Of a DNA stretch of 64,000 nt, positions 28,974 through 38,331 are shown one piece after another. This stretch comes from Clostridium sp. GTDB taxonomy: Bacteria > Bacillota > Clostridia > Clostridiales > Clostridiaceae. Every line of letters begins with the position of its first letter. Position 1 is the first letter of the stretch. The DNA lies in the NCBI RefSeq assembly GCF_017888565.1, contig NZ_JAGHFX010000074.1, positions 1 through 64,000 on the forward strand, written 5' to 3'. Both the position numbers and the translations under genes were made by a program. The notes beneath the pieces are model-generated. The model saw only the letters and a list, made by a program, of their open reading frames with translations. It was not told the DNA's origin and searched no databases.

Positions 28974-29410
28974 GATCTCACGCTCCTGTGAAAGTATATT
29001 CATAAAATGAAACCGTAACCATGCTGTTGTATAAGCATTGTGTACGCTCTTTCTATATACTATACTACTACTATAAAGAAAGCAAATACAATTGTATGAA
29101 TGTAATTTCTTTAACTAATATGTTAATCTGTTATGAAAAAATAGCTTAATAAATCTTAGATTTTCTCGTTCTTTGAAAAATATATAAGTTTCATTATCTT
29201 TGTGTATGGGTAATAAATCTGAAAAAAATAATCAAACTTGTATAGTTTATTGGAGTAAAAAAGAGAGAAATTAATATTTGTTTTGTTCATTGTTCTTTTC
29301 TCCCTTAAAGGGAGAGTAATTAGTTCTAGTCGAACTTAGTGCATTTTTAAAACTGAGAAGGGCAATGCTCATATAACTTAACAAATCGTCTTTAATGAAA
29401 GAGGGAAGTT
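28974..29410. promoter_or_regulatory. Divergent control region of the sugar island
   Basis: The roughly 440 bases between the regulator and its operon contain no gene. A perfect inverted repeat TCTCCCT-TAA-AGGGAGA lies at 29299-29315, and an A/T-rich imperfect palindrome (CTTTCTATATA...TATAAAGAAAG) at about 29050-29083, either of which could be an operator. I cannot assign promoters firmly. Confidence 0.4.
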
Positions 29411-30196
29411 ATGAAAAAAGTAATTATCAACGCCGATGATTTTGGTTATTCTTCGGCAGTCAATCTAGGAATCATAAAAACTTATAAAGAAGGTATTCTG
29501 ACCTCGACAACTTTAATGGCTAACATGCCAGGACGTGATGAAGCTATTATGCTTGCTAAGGAAAATCCAGATCTTGGAGTCGGTGGTCACCTTGTTTTAA
29601 CTTGTGGAAAACCTTTAACCAAAGGAGATTCACTCATAAATGGAAATGGAGATTTTTACAGTTTAGCTGAATATAAAAAACATCGTAACGAAATGTGTGA
29701 TGAAGAAATTTTTCAGGAATGGTCCCATCAAATCGATTATTTAATGGGTCATGGACTGCAGTTGACACATTTGGATAGTCATCATCATGTGCACTCTTTT
29801 CCTGAAAATTTGGAGGTAACAAAAAGAATTGCCGAGAAATATCATTTGTGTTTTCGAAATATCTTTGGATTAGAAGAAAATATAGAGCTACCTTATCAAA
29901 AGGGAATTAAAGGTTTTCTAGATTTGATGGATCATTCATCTATTCGTGATTTAACAATACCTTTTGAAGAAAATAGAATCAGATGTTTCGATGAAATTCA
30001 AACAGTGCTTGACCAAATTGAAGATAATGAGATAACAGAGCTGATGGTTCATCCGGCTTATGTAGATGAGATTCTGTATTTCAATTCTTCATTCAATGTT
30101 CAGCGGACTAAGGAAGTATCAATTTTGTGTGATTCACAAATGAAGCAACTCTTTGAAGGAAATCAGATTGTGACATGTAGCTATAAAAATGTATAA
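29411..30196 (+). CDS. YdjC/ChbG-family carbohydrate deacetylase
   Basis: The 261-residue protein begins KKVIINADDFGYSSAVN, the metal-binding DD motif of the YdjC family, with the metal histidines in GGHLVLTCG and THLDSHHHVHSFP. ChbG of E. coli removes the acetyl group from N-acetylated chitobiose-6-phosphate before GH4 cleavage. Here too the gene sits with a PTS permease and a GH4 glycosidase, so the imported sugar probably carries an N-acetyl group. GAGGGAAG precedes the ATG. Substrate is inferred. Confidence 0.85.
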   Translation: MKKVIINADDFGYSSAVNLGIIKTYKEGILTSTTLMANMPGRDEAIMLAKENPDLGVGGHLVLTCGKPLTKGDSLINGNGDFYSLAEYKKHRNEMCDEEIFQEWSHQIDYLMGHGLQLTHLDSHHHVHSFPENLEVTKRIAEKYHLCFRNIFGLEENIELPYQKGIKGFLDLMDHSSIRDLTIPFEENRIRCFDEIQTVLDQIEDNEITELMVHPAYVDEILYFNSSFNVQRTKEVSILCDSQMKQLFEGNQIVTCSYKNV

Positions 30197-30265
30197 GTAC
30201 TTATTGGGTAACAACTTTTTTAAAGTTGGAATAATTAAATTAAAAATAGAAAAGGGGGAAAATAT

Positions 30266-31828
30266 ATGAAAGAGAAGTTTATTAAATCAGCTAGTGTTTT
30301 TTCAAAAGCAATTATTCAGCCAGTAATGTTTATGGCGGTAACTGGAATCATTTTATCAGTTTGTGCAATTTTGAAACTGGAAATTATGCCAAACTTCACA
30401 AAAAATATTGGAGACTTTATCTTTAATATTTTATCTGGAGGGATGATTGGTCAGCTAAGTGCAATATTTTGTGTAGGGATTGCTGCAGCATTAGCAAAAC
30501 CAAAATATAAAACGGATGCGGCAATTTTAGGGATTATTACATATTTAATCTTTTTATACGCAAATAATTCTTGGTTAACAATTACGGAGCGATTGGCTAT
30601 TGCTGGTGAACAGGGACTTTATGGTACTGGACAAGGAATGGTCTTTGGTATTCAAGTAACTGATATGGGGGTTTTTCTAGGAATTTCTTTAGGTGTGTTC
30701 GTCGGTTGGATGGTTAATAAATTCGGAGATATTAAGCTACATAAGTATTTATCACCATATTCTGGTACAAAGTCCGTTTACATCTTGATCGTATTTGCAA
30801 CAATTCTGTTTGCAATAGGGATTACTTATGTTTGGCCAATCGTTAATTCAGTAGTTGAAGCAGTAGTAAAAACGACTACAACTGCGGGATCAGCCGGCTT
30901 TTTCTTCTATGGTTTCTTAAATCGTCTACTTTTACCGTTAGGTCTGCACCACTTTTTATGGATGCCAATTTTTTATACTCCTCTTGGTGGTACTGCAGAA
31001 ATTGTAGGTCAAGTATATAACGGTGCATTCAATATCTGGCTAGCAGAACTAGGAAATGCAAGTCAAATTACAACGATGCATCCATCGATAGGTTATCTAT
31101 CAAACTTTGGTTCAATTTCTCTACCAATCGGTATTGCCTTTGCGCTTTGGAAAACGGCACGTCCAGAAAATAAGAAGAAGGTTGCTACGATTTTAATTCC
31201 AACTGTAACTACAGCTTTCTTGGCTGGTGTTACTGAACCGCTAGAATTTTTATTCTTGTTCTTATCACCAGTTTTATGGTTAGCGCATTCTGTAGTATAT
31301 GGATTAAGTTTGTTCATTACAAACCTAGTAGGGATTAATATCCAGTTTGATACAGGAATCAATATGATTATCAATAGCTTTGCGTTTCCAACACGTTTGG
31401 GTCACCAATATTTAATTCCAGTAATCTTTATTGCAACTGCTGTTTTAGAGTATTTTGTATTCAAAAAATTGATCGTGAAATTAAATATTCCAACATTAGG
31501 TCGTGAAAAAGCTGAGGTGGCAAGTGAGCCTGTAGTTGATTCGATTGTAGTTAATTCTGATTCAGAGTTTGAGCCACAAATTCAAAATATCGTTGCTGGT
31601 TTAGGTGGTGCGGACAATATTGAAAACATCATTAATTGCTACACAAGATTACGTGTTGATGTAAAAGATGAAAATAAAGTCAACATTAAAATATTAAAAG
31701 AAAAGGTCAAAGCTTCCGGAATTGTTGATAAAGGTAAACACATACAAATTGTTATTGGTGTGGGTGTCGAACAAGAACGTGAAAAAGTTGAAGCGTATAT
31801 AGAGTATCTAAAAAAAGTACATGCATAA
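30266..31828 (+). CDS. PTS EIICB permease, glucose/alpha-glucoside superfamily
   Basis: The 520-residue protein has an EIIC domain with about ten membrane segments and a conserved GVTEPLEFLFLF motif near residue 325. A short linker (about 405-435) leads to a C-terminal EIIB domain with phosphorylated C458 in NCYTRLRVDV. The C-B order and the motif match the glucose/GlcNAc/maltose-type branch. EIIA is missing and must be supplied in trans. AAAGGGGGAA lies ahead of the ATG. It works with the downstream GH4 enzyme; the exact sugar is unknown. Confidence 0.9.
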   Translation: MKEKFIKSASVFSKAIIQPVMFMAVTGIILSVCAILKLEIMPNFTKNIGDFIFNILSGGMIGQLSAIFCVGIAAALAKPKYKTDAAILGIITYLIFLYANNSWLTITERLAIAGEQGLYGTGQGMVFGIQVTDMGVFLGISLGVFVGWMVNKFGDIKLHKYLSPYSGTKSVYILIVFATILFAIGITYVWPIVNSVVEAVVKTTTTAGSAGFFFYGFLNRLLLPLGLHHFLWMPIFYTPLGGTAEIVGQVYNGAFNIWLAELGNASQITTMHPSIGYLSNFGSISLPIGIAFALWKTARPENKKKVATILIPTVTTAFLAGVTEPLEFLFLFLSPVLWLAHSVVYGLSLFITNLVGINIQFDTGINMIINSFAFPTRLGHQYLIPVIFIATAVLEYFVFKKLIVKLNIPTLGREKAEVASEPVVDSIVVNSDSEFEPQIQNIVAGLGGADNIENIINCYTRLRVDVKDENKVNIKILKEKVKASGIVDKGKHIQIVIGVGVEQEREKVEAYIEYLKKVHA

Positions 31829-31882
31829 AGTAACATGCATAAATGGAGAAATAGTTTTTGAAAAATTGGAGGAAGATAGAAA

Positions 31883-33208
31883 ATGGGTAATAAATTTGTA
31901 ATGGTTGGTGGCGGTTCTACTCAGTCACCTGGTATTTTAGAAGTTTTAAGAAAGCGTGCGAAAGAATTAAATTTAAGTGATTTAGTTCTATATGATATTG
32001 ATGAGGAAAGAGTTTCTTTGCTTGGACAATATACTAAAATGTATTATAAAGAATTAGGCTCTAAAGTAAACGTTACGTACACAACAAATATTGATGAAGC
32101 TTTAAAAGGTGCAGATTTCTTATTTATGCAAATTCGTCCAGGTTTGAATAAACAAAGAGCTATTGATGAAAAAATATGTTTAAACAATGGTGTTGTTGGT
32201 CAAGAAACTTGTGGTTTAGGTGGATTCTCCTTTGCCATAAGGGTAATCCCAGCTGTTTTAGAAATTGTTAAAAAGGTGAAAGAAATTTGTCCTAAGGCTT
32301 GGATTTTAAACTATACAAATCCAGAGGCTATTTTATCAGAAGCAATTTATCGTGAGTTTCCAGATGCGAATGTTTTATGTATTTGTGATATGCCGATTTC
32401 AATTGAAGGAGCGATTGCAAAGTACTTTAATAAAGAGCATCGCGATTTAACATTTAAATATTTTGGACTTAATCATTTTGGCTGGTGGAGCAATGTCTAT
32501 GATGAAAATGGTTTTGATTTGTTACCGCAATTACGTGAAGATGTTCTTTCTGGTAAAATTGATACGCTTTTGATGTCAAATGATGAAACTGTTGGAGATC
32601 AGTATTGGGTGGATACTTATAAACAAATGATCAGTCTCTTTAAACGTTTCCCAGAGTATTTCCCTAATTGTTACTTGCAATATTATTTGACTCCAGATGA
32701 AATGGTGGCACATGATGACGTTTCCTTTACTCGTGGAGATTATGTAATGCAAGGTAGGGAAAAACGTATTTATGATGAATGTCGTCGAGTGATTGCAGCT
32801 GGATCAGCTAAAGATTCTTCATTACATGCAGGTGTTCACGGTAATTATATAGTTGATATTGCTTATGCGATTATTCATAATACTAGGGAAAGATTTATAG
32901 TTAATAAAAAGAATCACGGAGCAATCTCCAATTTTGATCCAGAAGCGGTTGTTGAGACTCCAGCCTATGTTGGTTCAATGGGAGCTGAAACGATTAATAT
33001 TGGTGAAATACCAACTTTCCAAAAAGGCTTGATGGAAATGCAAAAAGCCTATGAAAAATTGACTGTTGATGCAGCAATATCTGGATCTTACCAAGCTGCT
33101 TTAGAAGCTGTTATGCTTAACAAAACTATACCTAATTATACTGTGGGAAAAAAGGTATTAGATGAATTATACGCAGCTAATAAAGGTTTATGGCCTGAAT
33201 TAAAGTAA
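31883..33208 (+). CDS. GH4 6-phospho-glycosidase (alpha-type motif)
   Basis: GH4 enzymes cleave phosphorylated disaccharides with NAD and a divalent metal. The 441-residue protein begins with a Rossmann motif (KFVMVGGGSTQSP) and carries NYTNPEA and CDMPISIEG. In characterised members CDMP marks 6-phospho-alpha-glucosidases, while beta enzymes have CNVP, so an alpha linkage is favoured. GGAGGAAG precedes the ATG. It completes the RpiR-YdjC-PTS-GH4 unit. Confidence 0.9.
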   Translation: MGNKFVMVGGGSTQSPGILEVLRKRAKELNLSDLVLYDIDEERVSLLGQYTKMYYKELGSKVNVTYTTNIDEALKGADFLFMQIRPGLNKQRAIDEKICLNNGVVGQETCGLGGFSFAIRVIPAVLEIVKKVKEICPKAWILNYTNPEAILSEAIYREFPDANVLCICDMPISIEGAIAKYFNKEHRDLTFKYFGLNHFGWWSNVYDENGFDLLPQLREDVLSGKIDTLLMSNDETVGDQYWVDTYKQMISLFKRFPEYFPNCYLQYYLTPDEMVAHDDVSFTRGDYVMQGREKRIYDECRRVIAAGSAKDSSLHAGVHGNYIVDIAYAIIHNTRERFIVNKKNHGAISNFDPEAVVETPAYVGSMGAETINIGEIPTFQKGLMEMQKAYEKLTVDAAISGSYQAALEAVMLNKTIPNYTVGKKVLDELYAANKGLWPELK

Positions 33209-33242
33209 GATATTAATAACAAATAAAATGTAAGTCGAAAAT

Positions 33243-33280
33243 AGGGATAGGTTCTTTTGAAACTTAAATCCCTGTTTTTT
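33243..33280 (+). terminator. Terminator of the GH4 operon
   Basis: AGGGAT (33243-33248) pairs with ATCCCT (33268-33273), extended inward by AGGTT/AAACTT, followed by GTTTTTT. Confidence 0.75.
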
Positions 33281-33429
33281 ACGTTTATATTAGTTGCTGT
33301 ATTCATTGAGTTATTATTTTATTTAGAGCCCTAATAAATTATAGTACTAATGAATAGAAAGATGTTTCTTTATTGACATTAATTATAATTCAAATTGTAT
33401 ATTAAGTCTTAATTCATAAATAAGATTAC

Positions 33430-33478
33430 AAAAAACATGTATTTTATAAGTATAGTACTTTAAATACATGTTTTTTTT
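33430..33478. terminator. Bidirectional terminator
   Basis: AAAACATGTATTTA and TAAATACATGTTTT form a long stem flanked by A-run on the left and eight T on the right. It can end transcripts from both sides, including the MerR remnant on the minus strand. Confidence 0.7.
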
Positions 33479-33572
33479 GATTTTGTAAATGTAATTCTGG
33501 CATATATACTAAAAGAGAAAAATACCGAGAATATTTTATAGTATAAAACGATTTAATGAAGTTTACAGAGAA

Positions 33573-34290
33573 TTATATTTTCTCAAACATAATTGATACT
33601 TGTGTAATGTAATTGTCGGGATTAGCTTCAGAGACTTCATCTATTAAACTTTCTTCGTATGAATAATCGTATAATTTTAAATTATGTATTTTTGCATATT
33701 CTACAAATAAGTGATATGAATGGTATGCTTCAATATAAGATCCTTTATGATAGACAACTAAATAATTTCCAGCTGGTTTAACATCTATATAATTTTTATT
33801 TTGATAACTGAACCTAAATTATCAACAACAGTATAGTACCAACTGTAATAAGTTGATTGGGTATGTATCGTAAATGCTTTTCCAAGGTACTACACCTCCT
33901 AGTTCCCTTCCACAATGAAAATTATGTTTTCTTCTATATTTTAAGTGTTCACTCAACAATTTATGTTGAATATTTGTGCTGGCATCATAAGGAATTTCTT
34001 TACCCTTAATTATATAGGTTTTAGGATGGTATTCAACGTATATAATATCTGGATTGACTTGCATGGCTTTGTCTATGACGTCACATTTGTCATTCATCAT
34101 TTTGATAGTATGGTCTAGCTTCTCTCTTGAAAGTGTTAATTTTTTTATTTGATTATGAAACAATGAATATGTTCGTGAGGCATTACGTGTTTTAATATAT
34201 GATTTAATTTCTTTTAAAGATAAACCAATTGACTTTAAAGCCTGTATAGTAACAATATACCATAAAGTAGTAAATGTAAAAAGTATTAAA
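33573..34290 (-). pseudogene. MerR-family regulator, decayed
   Basis: Three frames together spell a BltR/BmrR-like regulator. ALKSIGLSLKEIKSYIKTRN and the long dimerisation helix (KKLTLSREKLDHTIKMMN) are in one frame. The effector-binding GyrI-like domain continues after a frameshift near the GGAAAAGC run (about 33883) as GKAFTIHTQSTYYSWYYTV. After another shift near 33798 it reads NYIDVKPAGNYLVVYHKGSY and ends EKI at 33573. The N-terminal recognition helices are missing: coding sense stops near 34250, where the alcohol dehydrogenase leader begins. It is therefore truncated and twice frameshifted, and not functional. Confidence 0.85.
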
Positions 34291-34303
34291 AGGTGGTAAG
34301 GAA

Positions 34304-35491
34304 ATGTTAGATGTAAATTATTTTTTTCATGGAACACGTATTATAGAAGGTTGTGGTGTTCTAAATCAAGTCGGTGATGAAGCAAAGGCTTTAAATGCAA
34401 AAAAAGCTTTAATTGTAACAGATGCTTTTTTATCAAAGACTGAGTTTTATGAGACTATTAAAAACAGTCTTGAAAATGCAGGTGTCCAAGCTGTATTAGG
34501 AACAAATGTAAAGCCTAATCCTAGAGCTACTGATTGTGATGAGATGGCAAAAATGGCAAAAGGAGAGGGAGTAGATTTAGTTATTGCGTTTGGTGGTGGA
34601 TCTGCAATGGATCAAGCCAAAACAGTTGCATCTTTACTAACAAATGGTAAAACAGCTGTTGAGTGGGGAGATGTTGAATTAGAAAATAATATTATGCCAT
34701 TATTCTGTATTCCTACTACTTCAGGAACTGGAAGTGAAGTAACATTTTGTGCAGTAATTACAGATGAAAAAAGACATTATAAAATGACAGTTGGTGATCC
34801 GGTACATATGATTCCAACATTAGCTATCTGTGATCCAGAAGTAACTTTAAATCTACCAAAACCATTAACAGCAGCTTGTGGTGTTGATGCTTTAACACAT
34901 GCCATTGAAGCTTATACAGTTAAGGTTCATCAACCATTAACTAATGCATTGGCTTTAAAGTCTATTTCTATGATTAGTGAAAACCTTGTTTTAGCTTATG
35001 AAGATGGTCAAAATCGTGAAGCGAGAAGAAATATGATGATTGCGAGTACAATGGCAGGTATGGCTTTTATTAGTTCTAATGTTGGTGCAGTTCATGCAAT
35101 TGCAGAAACAGTAGGAGCATGGTTTGACACTCCTCATGGAGTAGCTAACTCTTTATTTTTACCTTACGTTATGGAATATAATATTCCTGCTTGCACAAAT
35201 AGATTTGTTGATGTATCTAAAGCATTAGGAGTTGTCAGAAAAGAAGGTATGACAGATTTTGATTACGCTATTGCAGGTGTTGAATTTATCAAGGAGTTAA
35301 ATAGAAAGTTAAATATTCCTACATTAAAAGATTTATCAGAAATATCTGTAGATAAATTTGAACAAATCGCTAAAAAGTCTGCTGCAAATGTATTATCAAA
35401 TGACAATGCAAAAGACATTGGTGAAGATGAATATCTTGAAATTTTAAATAAAGCTTATATGGGATATGAGAAAATATGTGAAAATGCATAA
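34304..35491 (+). CDS. Iron-containing alcohol dehydrogenase
   Basis: The 395-residue group III dehydrogenase uses NAD(P) and a divalent iron. It has the nucleotide motif AFGGGSAMDQAK, TTSGTGSEVT, and iron ligands in GVDALTHAIEAY and HAIAETVGAWFDTPHG. Relatives reduce aldehydes such as butanal or lactaldehyde; the substrate is not readable here. AGGTGGTAAGG precedes the ATG. It is followed without a gap by a cyclase-family hydrolase and a transporter pseudogene, which suggests a small catabolic module. Its leader cuts into the divergent MerR remnant. Confidence 0.92.
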   Translation: MLDVNYFFHGTRIIEGCGVLNQVGDEAKALNAKKALIVTDAFLSKTEFYETIKNSLENAGVQAVLGTNVKPNPRATDCDEMAKMAKGEGVDLVIAFGGGSAMDQAKTVASLLTNGKTAVEWGDVELENNIMPLFCIPTTSGTGSEVTFCAVITDEKRHYKMTVGDPVHMIPTLAICDPEVTLNLPKPLTAACGVDALTHAIEAYTVKVHQPLTNALALKSISMISENLVLAYEDGQNREARRNMMIASTMAGMAFISSNVGAVHAIAETVGAWFDTPHGVANSLFLPYVMEYNIPACTNRFVDVSKALGVVRKEGMTDFDYAIAGVEFIKELNRKLNIPTLKDLSEISVDKFEQIAKKSAANVLSNDNAKDIGEDEYLEILNKAYMGYEKICENA

Positions 35492-36140
35492 AATTAAAAA
35501 AATTGTAGACTTATCATGGGAATTTACTAGTAAAACACCTATTTATCCAGGTGATCCTGAACCATCTGTTGAAGTATCTACTACTTTAGAAGTAGAAGGT
35601 TATAACTTATCTCGTTTAGTAATGGGTACTCAAACTGGTTCACATGTTGATGCACCATATCATTTTTCAAACGAGGGCGCTACAATTGATGAAATGGAGT
35701 TAGATTTCTTTTTAGGTGATGCAGTTGTTATTCGTGTAACAGATAAGAAGGCTGAAGAAGAAATTACTATGGAAGATATGAAACCATATGATCATTTAAT
35801 TGAACCAGGTAAAATTGTATTATTTAATACAAATTGGTATAAGAAACGTGGAACTGAAGAATTTTTTCAGCACCCATATATAAATGGAGAGGTAGCACAA
35901 TATTTAGTAGATAAGGGTGTTAGTTTTATTGGGATTGACACAATCAATGCTGATAAAACTGGAGGAACAGAATTCCCAGTGCATGACTTATTTTCCAAAG
36001 AACGCTTAATGATTGGTGAAAACTGGGCTTATTTTGATCAAATTGATTTTGATGATTCATATGTTATTGCAATACCTATGAAAATTATAGGAACAGATGG
36101 TTCACCGGTACGTGCAATTGCAGTTCAATGGGAGGATTAA
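35466..36140 (+). CDS. Cyclase-family (kynurenine-formamidase-like) metal hydrolase
   Basis: The protein has the family signature GSHVDAPYHF (metal-binding HxDxxxH) near residue 57 and a second conserved stretch GIDTINADKTGG. These enzymes hydrolyse amides or lactones. Two starts are possible: ATG 35466, inside the dehydrogenase gene, or ATG 35484 overlapping its stop; neither has a strong ribosome binding site, so translation probably couples to the upstream gene. The product is 218-224 residues, normal for the family. Confidence 0.85.
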   Translation: MRKYVKMHKIKKIVDLSWEFTSKTPIYPGDPEPSVEVSTTLEVEGYNLSRLVMGTQTGSHVDAPYHFSNEGATIDEMELDFFLGDAVVIRVTDKKAEEEITMEDMKPYDHLIEPGKIVLFNTNWYKKRGTEEFFQHPYINGEVAQYLVDKGVSFIGIDTINADKTGGTEFPVHDLFSKERLMIGENWAYFDQIDFDDSYVIAIPMKIIGTDGSPVRAIAVQWED

Positions 36141-36142
36141 TA

Positions 36143-37463
36143 ATGGAAAATAAAAAAGTCATCTCATATGGAACCTTTTGGGATGTAATTACATATCCAC
36201 TTATTGGAATTATCTCTGATAATCGTAATTCCAAAAAAAGGTAGAAGAAGACCTTTCTTGCTTATCAGTGCAATTCCATTTGGTGTAATTACATGGTTAC
36301 TTTTTACATCTTGGGACTTGGGTGAACTACAACAGAAAATATATTTTATAATTGTCGTTCTACTTTTTTATACGGTACAAACAACCACTGATGTTCCTTA
36401 TACTTCACTAAGTAGTGAAGTCACAGATGATTACAATAAACGTAGTCAATTAGCTATGATTCGAACATTTTGGGCAACTGTTGGAGTAGCTATATGTGGA
36501 GGAGTTATGGCATATACATCTTACCTTGCACCTATTGTTGGTGGAAAACGTCAAGCTTGGTCTTGCTGTTTTGCTATCTTTGATCTTATTTGTACTTTAA
36601 GTATTTTAATAGGTTGGTATGCATCAAAGGGGTATGAAAATAAAAATGCAATTGTAAAAAATCAGGTAAGTATAAAATATATTCTGAATGGTCCATTTAG
36701 AAATAAACCATTTTTACATTTAACAGGTGCATTTATATTTGGTATTTTAGCACAAGTTATATTTTTAGGGATTTTAGTTTATTATCTTAGTAATAACTTA
36801 GATTTGAATGAAGCACAAATTTCAGCAGTAAATATAATTATGTGGCTAGTAGCACTATTTTGGGTTTTCCCTATTGATATGTGCTCTACTAAGATTTCAA
36901 AAGCAATAGCATGGGTTATTTCTATGGGAATATGGCTTGTTTGTATGATTGTTTTTCCAGTATTATTCTTAAAAGAAGGTTCATCAATAGGCCCAATCAT
37001 TATGAGTAGTATTTTAGTAGTTGGATTGAATGCATTATATCAAGTAGTTTATGCAATGATTTCAGATTGTGTAGAAGTAGATGAACTTATTTCTGGTGAA
37101 AGAAAGAAAGGACTTTACTATTCTTTAGCAACGGTATCACAAAAACTTGCTTCTGCTATTGGTGTAAGCATTTTAGGTATATCAGTAGATAGAATAGGGT
37201 ATAATGCTTTGGTTGATGTTCAAAGTCAATCAACCCTACAAGGTTTTCATTTAATATTTATTGTAGGAACAAGCATATGTTTGATTTTGTCTATATTATG
37301 TATGGTAACAAATCCATTGACTAAAGCTCGTTATTATGAGGTTATTAAAGCTTTGAAAGATAAAAAGTTGGGTGAAGAAATAAAAATTGATGGTTTCAAG
37401 GATTTACTTATCTTAAAGAAAGATAAAAATAACTTAGATTTTAAGGGTTACATAAAAATGTAG
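36143..37463 (+). pseudogene. GPH-family sugar:cation symporter, broken
   Basis: The ATG at 36143 follows GGGAGGATTAATA and reads MENKKVISYGTFWDVITYPL-IGIISDN. Family members have about 45 residues (two membrane helices) between the SYG and WD motifs, so that part is deleted. A run of seven A at 36233-36239 then shifts the frame to a TAG; one fewer A would restore KKGRRRPFLLISAIPFG. From there an open frame of about 400 codons to 37463 encodes the remaining membrane helices. It might have served the dehydrogenase/cyclase module. The A-run could reflect slippage, but the deletion alone should inactivate it. Confidence 0.82.
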
Positions 37464-37601
37464 TTATTTTTTACTTTCTTTTTATTAAAGTCATGGAAGT
37501 TATTTACATAAATTGTTTTTTAGTTGCTCTTGCAAAGATTTGAAAATAAATATATTTTTATAATTAAGCAACTTATATTTAATTATCTTAAGTATTATAA
37601 A

Positions 37602-37628
37602 AGGAGTAACTAAATAAAAGTTACTCCT
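37602..37628. terminator. Convergent terminator
   Basis: AGGAGTAACT (37602-37611) pairs perfectly with AGTTACTCCT (37619-37628), with A-rich left and T-rich right flanks. It lies between the transporter pseudogene (+) and the Cys-rich repeat protein (-). Confidence 0.7.
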
Positions 37629-37677
37629 AAATTTTTAAATTAAAGGATTATAAGCGTTGTTCTAGATAATAGCTATA

Positions 37678-38331
37678 TTATCTATATTTTTTAGAATTTT
37701 CATATTCTGATCTACACCAGTAAAAATGCTCTTCATGAGAATAATTATTGTCATTATAGTCATCTTTATCATTCTTTTTACAACATTTATCATCGTCATC
37801 AAGCTTTCGCCAGTTCTTATTACCCTCTTCATTCTTCTTGCAACATTTTTTCTCATCATCTTTTTTGTCATCGTCACGTTTTTTGCAGTATCTATCAAGG
37901 TAATCTTCGTAATATTTCTTGCAGCGCTTATCATCATCTTTATCGTGCTTCTTGCACCATCTATCATAATCGTCTTTATCATGCTTCTTACATTTTTTAT
38001 CATCATCATGCTTCTTACAGCATTTGTCATAATCATCGTCATCATCTTTTTTGTCATCGTCACGTTTCTTGCAGTATCTATCAAGGTAATCTTCGTAATA
38101 TTTCTTGCAGCGCTTATCATCATCTTTATCGTGCTTCTTGCACCATCTATCATAATCGTCTTTATCATGCTTCTTGCATTTTTTATCATCATCATGCTTT
38201 TTGCCGCATATATCATAATAGTAATCATCATGCTTTTTGCAATGTTTCTTATAATAATCGTTACCGTATTTATCTTCATCCTTATAATCTTCAGACTTAT
38301 AAGAATCATCATAATAATAATCACGTGTCAT
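37678..38331 (-). CDS. Cys/Lys/His/Asp-rich repeat protein, probable spore coat or exosporium protein
   Basis: This 217-residue frame is built almost only of Lys, Asp, Cys, His, Tyr and Arg in runs such as KKHDDDKKCKKHDKDDYD. A 62-codon unit occurs twice (DNA about 37861-38020 and 38047-38206, nearly identical), with further degenerate copies at both ends. I choose ATG 38331, which has GTGGGGA upstream; an ATG at 38355 has no site. There is no signal peptide. A sigma-K-like promoter lies at 38396-38424, so late mother-cell expression is likely, as for Cys-rich exosporium proteins such as CdeC/CdeM of C. difficile. Homology to these is not shown. Metal binding or disulfide cross-linking would be plausible. 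Confidence 0.7.
   Translation of the reverse strand: MTRDYYYDDSYKSEDYKDEDKYGNDYYKKHCKKHDDYYYDICGKKHDDDKKCKKHDKDDYDRWCKKHDKDDDKRCKKYYEDYLDRYCKKRDDDKKDDDDDYDKCCKKHDDDKKCKKHDKDDYDRWCKKHDKDDDKRCKKYYEDYLDRYCKKRDDDKKDDEKKCCKKNEEGNKNWRKLDDDDKCCKKNDKDDYNDNNYSHEEHFYWCRSEYENSKKYR
37861..38206. repeat. Tandem 186-bp duplication in the repeat gene
   Basis: The segment starting TTTTTTGTCATCGTCACG at 37861 recurs at 38047 and stays nearly identical for about 160 bases. The period is 186 bases (62 codons), so it preserves the reading frame. Confidence 0.85.

Larger units (their letters stand above)
33209..33572. other. Gap with two terminators downstream of GH4
   Basis: Besides the hairpins at 33243-33280 and 33430-33478 I see only AT-rich DNA. 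This is likely the right-hand boundary of the sugar island. Confidence 0.5.

Noticed and set aside
37861..38206. Tandem repeats resembling a CRISPR array
   Set aside because: The 186-bp units lie in frame within a coding sequence, are not separated by unique spacers of regular size, and no cas genes are present.
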